Positions 60,414 to 64,000 of a stretch of DNA of 64,000 nucleotides are shown one piece after another. The notes under the pieces are model-generated. The model was not told the DNA's origin. It searched no databases and was given only the letters and a program-made list of their open reading frames with translations. Location of the stretch: positions 3,596,001-3,660,000 of the forward strand of contig NZ_CP071321.1 of assembly GCF_017309585.1 (NCBI RefSeq). Reading direction: 5' to 3'. Origin of the DNA: Nitrogeniibacter aestuarii (lineage in GTDB: Bacteria; Pseudomonadota; Gammaproteobacteria; Burkholderiales; Rhodocyclaceae). The stretch's first letter is position 1. The number at the start of each line of letters is the position of its first letter. The position numbers and the translations under genes were made by a program.

Positions 60414-60452
60414 CTGCGTGTTCTCCATGGGTTGAAAGGAAATTGCTGCCAC

Positions 60453-61706
60453 TCACCGGTATCGCTCGAGCCCCAGGCCTTCCATGCTGATCTCGGGCGT
60501 GCGACCGCTGACCAGATCCGCCATCACACGGCCGGTGCCGGCCGCCATCGTCCAGCCGAGCGTGCCGTGGCCCGTCGACAGCAACAGATTGGGGATGGCG
60601 CTCTGCCCGATGATGGGTGTGCCATCGGGGGTCATGGGGCGCAAGCCGGTCCAGAATTCGCTGCGGGCGACATCGCCCCCGTGGGGAAACAGGTCGCCGA
60701 GGACGAACTCCAGCGTCCGGCGGCGCGCCGGATCGAGCGTCAGATCGAAACCGGAGAGCTGGGCCGTGCCGCCCACACGAATCCGGTCCCCCAGACGCGT
60801 CACGGCCACCTTGTGTGTTTCGTCCATGATGGTCGATTCGGGCGACATGGCCGGATCGGCAATCGGGACCGTGATCGAGTACCCCTTGACCGGATAGACC
60901 GGCAGATCGATCCCCAGCGGCCGGAGCAGTTGCGGCGAATGGCTGCCCAGGGCCACCACGTACCGGTCGGCGCGCAGCACGCCAGCGCTGGTGCGCACCC
61001 CGACAACGCGTTCGCCGGCAACGTCGATCCCGTCAACGCTGACGCCGAACCGGAATTCCACCCCCAGACCTTCAGCCATCGCCGCCAGCGCCTGGGTGAA
61101 TTTGAAGCAGTCCCCGGTTTCGTCACCGGGCAAGCGCAATGCCCCGACAAACTTCTCGCGGACCGCTGCCAGCGCGGGTTCGTACTGGACATATCCCTCT
61201 CGATCAAGCACCTGGAAGGCCACGCCGAATTCCTTGAGGACCTCCGCATCGGCGCCCACCCCGTCCAGCTGTTTCTGGGTCCTGAACAACTGCAGGGTGC
61301 CCTGGCTGCGCTCGTCGTATTCAATTCCCGTGTCGCGGCGCAATGTCTGCAGGCAGTCGCGGCTGTATTCCGCCAGCCGCACCATGCGGCTCTTGTTCAC
61401 CCGGTAGCGTGCGCTCGTGCAGTTGCGCAGCATCATCAGGGCCCAGCGCCACATGGCGGGGTCCAAGGCGGGTTTGATGACCAGCGGACTGTGATGCATC
61501 AGCATCCACTTGATGGCCTTGAGCGGAATGCCCGGCGCCGCCCAGGGGGCTGAATAGCCCGGCGAAATCTCGCCCGCATTGGCGAAACTCGTTTCCAGAG
61601 CCGGCCCTTCCCGCCGGTCGACCACCGTCACCTGATGGCCGTCGCGAGCCATGTAATACGCCATCGTGACGCCGATTACGCCACTGCCAAGTATCAGGAC
61701 ATGCAT
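60453..61706 (-). CDS. dadA: D-amino acid dehydrogenase small subunit (DadA-like)
   Basis: A 417-aa membrane-associated flavoprotein of the DAO family that oxidises D-amino acids and passes electrons to the quinone pool. FAD motif LILGSGVIGVTMAYYMARDG at the N-terminus; LETSFANAGEISPGYSAPWA and GHGTLGWTMAAGTGRVMADL are DadA signatures. Size is close to E. coli DadA. No alanine racemase is adjacent. It forms an operon with ridA. The start at MHVLILGSG is chosen from the family's N-terminus. Confidence 0.9.
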   Translation of the reverse strand: MHVLILGSGVIGVTMAYYMARDGHQVTVVDRREGPALETSFANAGEISPGYSAPWAAPGIPLKAIKWMLMHHSPLVIKPALDPAMWRWALMMLRNCTSARYRVNKSRMVRLAEYSRDCLQTLRRDTGIEYDERSQGTLQLFRTQKQLDGVGADAEVLKEFGVAFQVLDREGYVQYEPALAAVREKFVGALRLPGDETGDCFKFTQALAAMAEGLGVEFRFGVSVDGIDVAGERVVGVRTSAGVLRADRYVVALGSHSPQLLRPLGIDLPVYPVKGYSITVPIADPAMSPESTIMDETHKVAVTRLGDRIRVGGTAQLSGFDLTLDPARRRTLEFVLGDLFPHGGDVARSEFWTGLRPMTPDGTPIIGQSAIPNLLLSTGHGTLGWTMAAGTGRVMADLVSGRTPEISMEGLGLERYR

Positions 61707-61786
61707 TTTGCTGCGGTCTCCATTCATGATTCCCGCGTTGTCCGCCTGCCGGGCAACGCGCCTTAGAAAACGTCTTTGCACCTGGC

Positions 61787-62929
61787 TTACTGCATGAAAC
61801 GTCCGGTCGGGCTGACGAGGGACACGAAAACGCGCGATGCCCTCGCCTCGCCCGACGAGGTCAGCGAGACCACGTGCCCCCCAAGGTCGAGTTCATCCGT
61901 GCGCGCCAGCGCAGTACGAAGCGTCGTGCGCCCGATCGGTTGGGTCTGGCGCAGCAAGCGGGCAATCACCTGGACGGCTTCGAAAGCCTCGAACTGCTCG
62001 TGGCTGTAGGCGGTGACGAAGGTTTCCATGGCGGTCTGATAGTCACGCACGATCGCCAGCGTCGGCAGGTCCGGGTCAGGCACGCCGTGGGTCACCAGCA
62101 CGCCACGCGCCCCCCGAATCTGCTGCAGCCACTCGAACAGGTGGACAGACGACATCACCGCCACCGGCGCGACGGGCCGTGCCTGCCGCACCGCGCTCAC
62201 GAACGCCAGCGCGTCCGCGGTATCACCGAAGACCGCGAATCCGCTCCCCTCGGGGTAGGCCGACAGGTCCGGATCCTTCGCGCCGAGCGCGGACGGCGGG
62301 AGTTCGTCGATGCGAATCCCGCAGGCACCCAGCGCCTCGATGACACGTTCCTTCGACGCGATAAACGCATCGCCAACGAGCACCACGGCGCGATTGACGC
62401 CGATCGTGTGCAACTCCCGGCAGATACGGGCGGCTTCGGCCACATAGTCCTGCCTCAGGCAGTAGGCCAGGCCATTCTGGCCGCACAGCACCGGATTGCC
62501 CGAGCCGGGCCCCACGAACACCACCCCTGCCTTGGCGGCGGCTTTCGCAATGGCGAGGCAGGCGGCTTCGCCCAGACAGCCGGCCATGGCCACCATCTCG
62601 GGGTCCGCCACCAGGGTGCGGGTGTTCTGCGCGGCCAGTTCCGGATCACCACCATCGTCCAGCACCCGGACCTGCAACATCCGCCCCCCCACACCGCCGC
62701 GGGCGTTGATCTGTTTCGCCGCGGCCTCCAGTCCGTCGCGCAGCGCGGCGCCATTGACGATCACCCCGGCCCCGGACAGGGGCAGACTGGCGCCGATCAC
62801 CACCGGGTCCGCTTCAGCGCGAACGGGGTGAGCCACAAACAAGGCGAGGAGCGCGAGCAGTGACATGCCATGCCCCCGCATCCGCCGGCGCCACGCACCG
62901 ATCACGGCGATGTGCTCATGCCTGTCCAT
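61787..62929 (-). CDS. Periplasmic binding protein, Leu/Ile/Val-type (peripla_BP_6)
   Basis: A 380-aa exported protein. MSLLALLALFVAHPVRAEA after a basic N-terminus is a signal peptide, and VVIGASLPLSGAGVIVNGAA plus INARGGVGGRMLQVRVLDDG begin a type-1 periplasmic binding fold. No permease or ATPase genes adjoin it, whereas a chemoreceptor gene lies 56 bp upstream on the same strand. It may therefore be a sensory or shared binding protein rather than part of a dedicated transporter. GGAGG is 6 nt before the ATG. Confidence 0.82.
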   Translation of the reverse strand: MDRHEHIAVIGAWRRRMRGHGMSLLALLALFVAHPVRAEADPVVIGASLPLSGAGVIVNGAALRDGLEAAAKQINARGGVGGRMLQVRVLDDGGDPELAAQNTRTLVADPEMVAMAGCLGEAACLAIAKAAAKAGVVFVGPGSGNPVLCGQNGLAYCLRQDYVAEAARICRELHTIGVNRAVVLVGDAFIASKERVIEALGACGIRIDELPPSALGAKDPDLSAYPEGSGFAVFGDTADALAFVSAVRQARPVAPVAVMSSVHLFEWLQQIRGARGVLVTHGVPDPDLPTLAIVRDYQTAMETFVTAYSHEQFEAFEAVQVIARLLRQTQPIGRTTLRTALARTDELDLGGHVVSLTSSGEARASRVFVSLVSPTGRFMQ

Positions 62930-62984
62930 GTCCGTCCTCCCAAGTGAGTAGTGAATGTCGAAGCGCGCCGGCCGTGCGGCGACG

Positions 62985-64000
62985 CTACTCGGTGCGGAAC
63001 TGCGCCACCGCCGACTGCAGGCGTGATGCCTTGTCACGCATGCCGACGGCCTCCTCCAGATTGCGCTCGATGTCGCTGGTGATTTCGTCGGAGGCGTGGC
63101 TGATGCGCTCGACATGACGCGCCACATCGTCGGCGGACGCCGACTGCTCGGCCGTGGCCGCGGCGATATCGCTAATGTGGGTCAGCAGCGTCCGCAGGCC
63201 GGCCGAGATGTCCGTGGCGTCCTGCGCGGAGACGCCCATCATTTCGGCCCCGTTGGCGATCTCGTCCACCAATGTCCCGACCTGAGCGACGGCGGTGCCG
63301 ATTTCGTCCTTGATGGCGTCCACCAGCCGGGCAATGTCCTGTGTCGCCACTTCGGTGCGCTCCGCCAGCGCGCGCACTTCGTCGGCCACCACGGCAAAGC
63401 CTCGCCCGAACTCGCCGGCCCGCGCGGCCTCGATGGCGGCATTGAGCGCCAGCAGATTGGTTTGTCCGGCGATGTCGGTGATCACGACGAGAATGCCGGT
63501 GATGTCATTGGAGCGGCGCCCCAGGGCGTCGAGCGCCGTGGCCAGCTGTTCGGCCGTGCCACGCCCGGACTGCACCCGCACGGCGGTGGCCTGCATGTTG
63601 CCGGACAGCCCGTCGGCCTCGGCCGCCATGTTGCGGCCGGCGTGCTCGGTCTCGCGTGTGGTACGCGCGATGGCGTGAATCGCAACCGTCACCTCATCCA
63701 TGGCAGCCACCACGGCGCTGGCCGAATCGGTCTGCACCCTCGCCTGCTCGGCCATCCGGCTGGCACGCTCGGCCAACCCCCCGGCGGACTCGGCCACCTC
63801 GCGGCAATCCTGTTTCACGCCGGCCACCAGGTCTTTCAGACGCTGGATGAGCCGGTTGAAGGCGGCCCCGATGCGCCCGATTTCGTCGTCGGTGCGCACT
63901 GGCAGCGTTGCCGTCAGGTCGCCGGCACCGGAAGACAGCGCATGCATGGAGGCCTCCAGCCCGGCAAGCGGCCCCAGATGCCGCTTCAGAGCCCCCGCAA
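62985..64000 (-). CDS. Methyl-accepting chemotaxis protein (5' end outside the window)
   Basis: The reading frame is open to the right edge, about 338 codons. It begins inside a HAMP domain (GDLTATLPVRTDDEIGRIGA) and continues as an MCP signalling domain, with the tip region EAARAGEFGRGFAVVADEVRALAERT typical of receptors. The periplasmic ligand domain and membrane segments lie outside the window. Directly downstream is the lone Leu/Ile/Val-type binding protein, a possible ligand-presenting partner. Confidence 0.88.
   Translation of the reverse strand, partial: AGALKRHLGPLAGLEASMHALSSGAGDLTATLPVRTDDEIGRIGAAFNRLIQRLKDLVAGVKQDCREVAESAGGLAERASRMAEQARVQTDSASAVVAAMDEVTVAIHAIARTTRETEHAGRNMAAEADGLSGNMQATAVRVQSGRGTAEQLATALDALGRRSNDITGILVVITDIAGQTNLLALNAAIEAARAGEFGRGFAVVADEVRALAERTEVATQDIARLVDAIKDEIGTAVAQVGTLVDEIANGAEMMGVSAQDATDISAGLRTLLTHISDIAAATAEQSASADDVARHVERISHASDEITSDIERNLEEAVGMRDKASRLQSAVAQFRTE

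Overview
The window is high-GC betaproteobacterial chromosome. The gene content (urt and formamidase cluster, transporter-type sensor kinase, aromatic and amine catabolism, ubiquinone hydroxylase next to dsbC) fits a Rhodocyclales-type organism such as the Azoarcus/Thauera/Aromatoleum group. That placement is inference from gene families only. No rRNA or tRNA gene and no CRISPR array was recognised.

1-8.6 kb: a lipoprotein fragment, an ABC-F ATPase, then a minus-strand operon urtABCDE-fmdA-fmdB (urea/short-amide ABC importer plus formamidase and its zinc-ribbon partner). Divergent from it at 9-13.2 kb is a purine/cytosine-permease-like membrane domain fused to a hybrid histidine kinase, with a LuxR-type response regulator immediately downstream. 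This is probably a nitrogen-source sensing system controlling the import/amidase operon.

13.3-24.6 kb: housekeeping and stress genes: YqhA-like protein, glycolate/lactate-oxidase-like flavoprotein, diguanylate cyclase, FabI-type enoyl-ACP reductase, ahpC/ahpF with an OxyR-like site, UbiH-family hydroxylase, DsbC and an esterase.

24.7-44.4 kb: a ten-gene minus-strand catabolic operon (two aldehyde dehydrogenases, MhpA-like flavin monooxygenase, NIPSNAP, alpha/beta hydrolase, PF06684 protein, VOC protein, Asp-box propeller, SDR lacking its catalytic YxxxK, ThDP enzyme) with a divergent IclR regulator. Next comes a second minus-strand block (DUF1329, DUF1302, RND/MMPL transporter, exported Asp-box propeller, MFS exporter), with a divergent EutR-like AraC regulator at 44.8 kb.

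45.8-54.3 kb: an AT-richer block of small minus-strand genes separated by attC-like recombination sites. This is a gene-cassette array with no integrase in the window (CALIN type). At least ten attC sites are readable. Several cassette genes end with a TAA lying inside the attC. Two small genes carry -1 frameshifts and one cassette gene carries an in-frame amber codon and has no standard start codon.

55-64 kb: class III aminotransferase, aldehyde dehydrogenase, APC permease, RidA, D-amino-acid dehydrogenase, a Leu/Ile/Val-type binding protein and a truncated chemoreceptor, i.e. amine/amino-acid uptake, catabolism and sensing. An 18-bp motif (consensus GTTAkCCrAAwtyGGCAC) lies upstream of the DUF1329 operon, the aminotransferase operon and the permease. 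It ties the blocks on either side of the cassette array into one probable regulon, with the AraC protein as candidate regulator.
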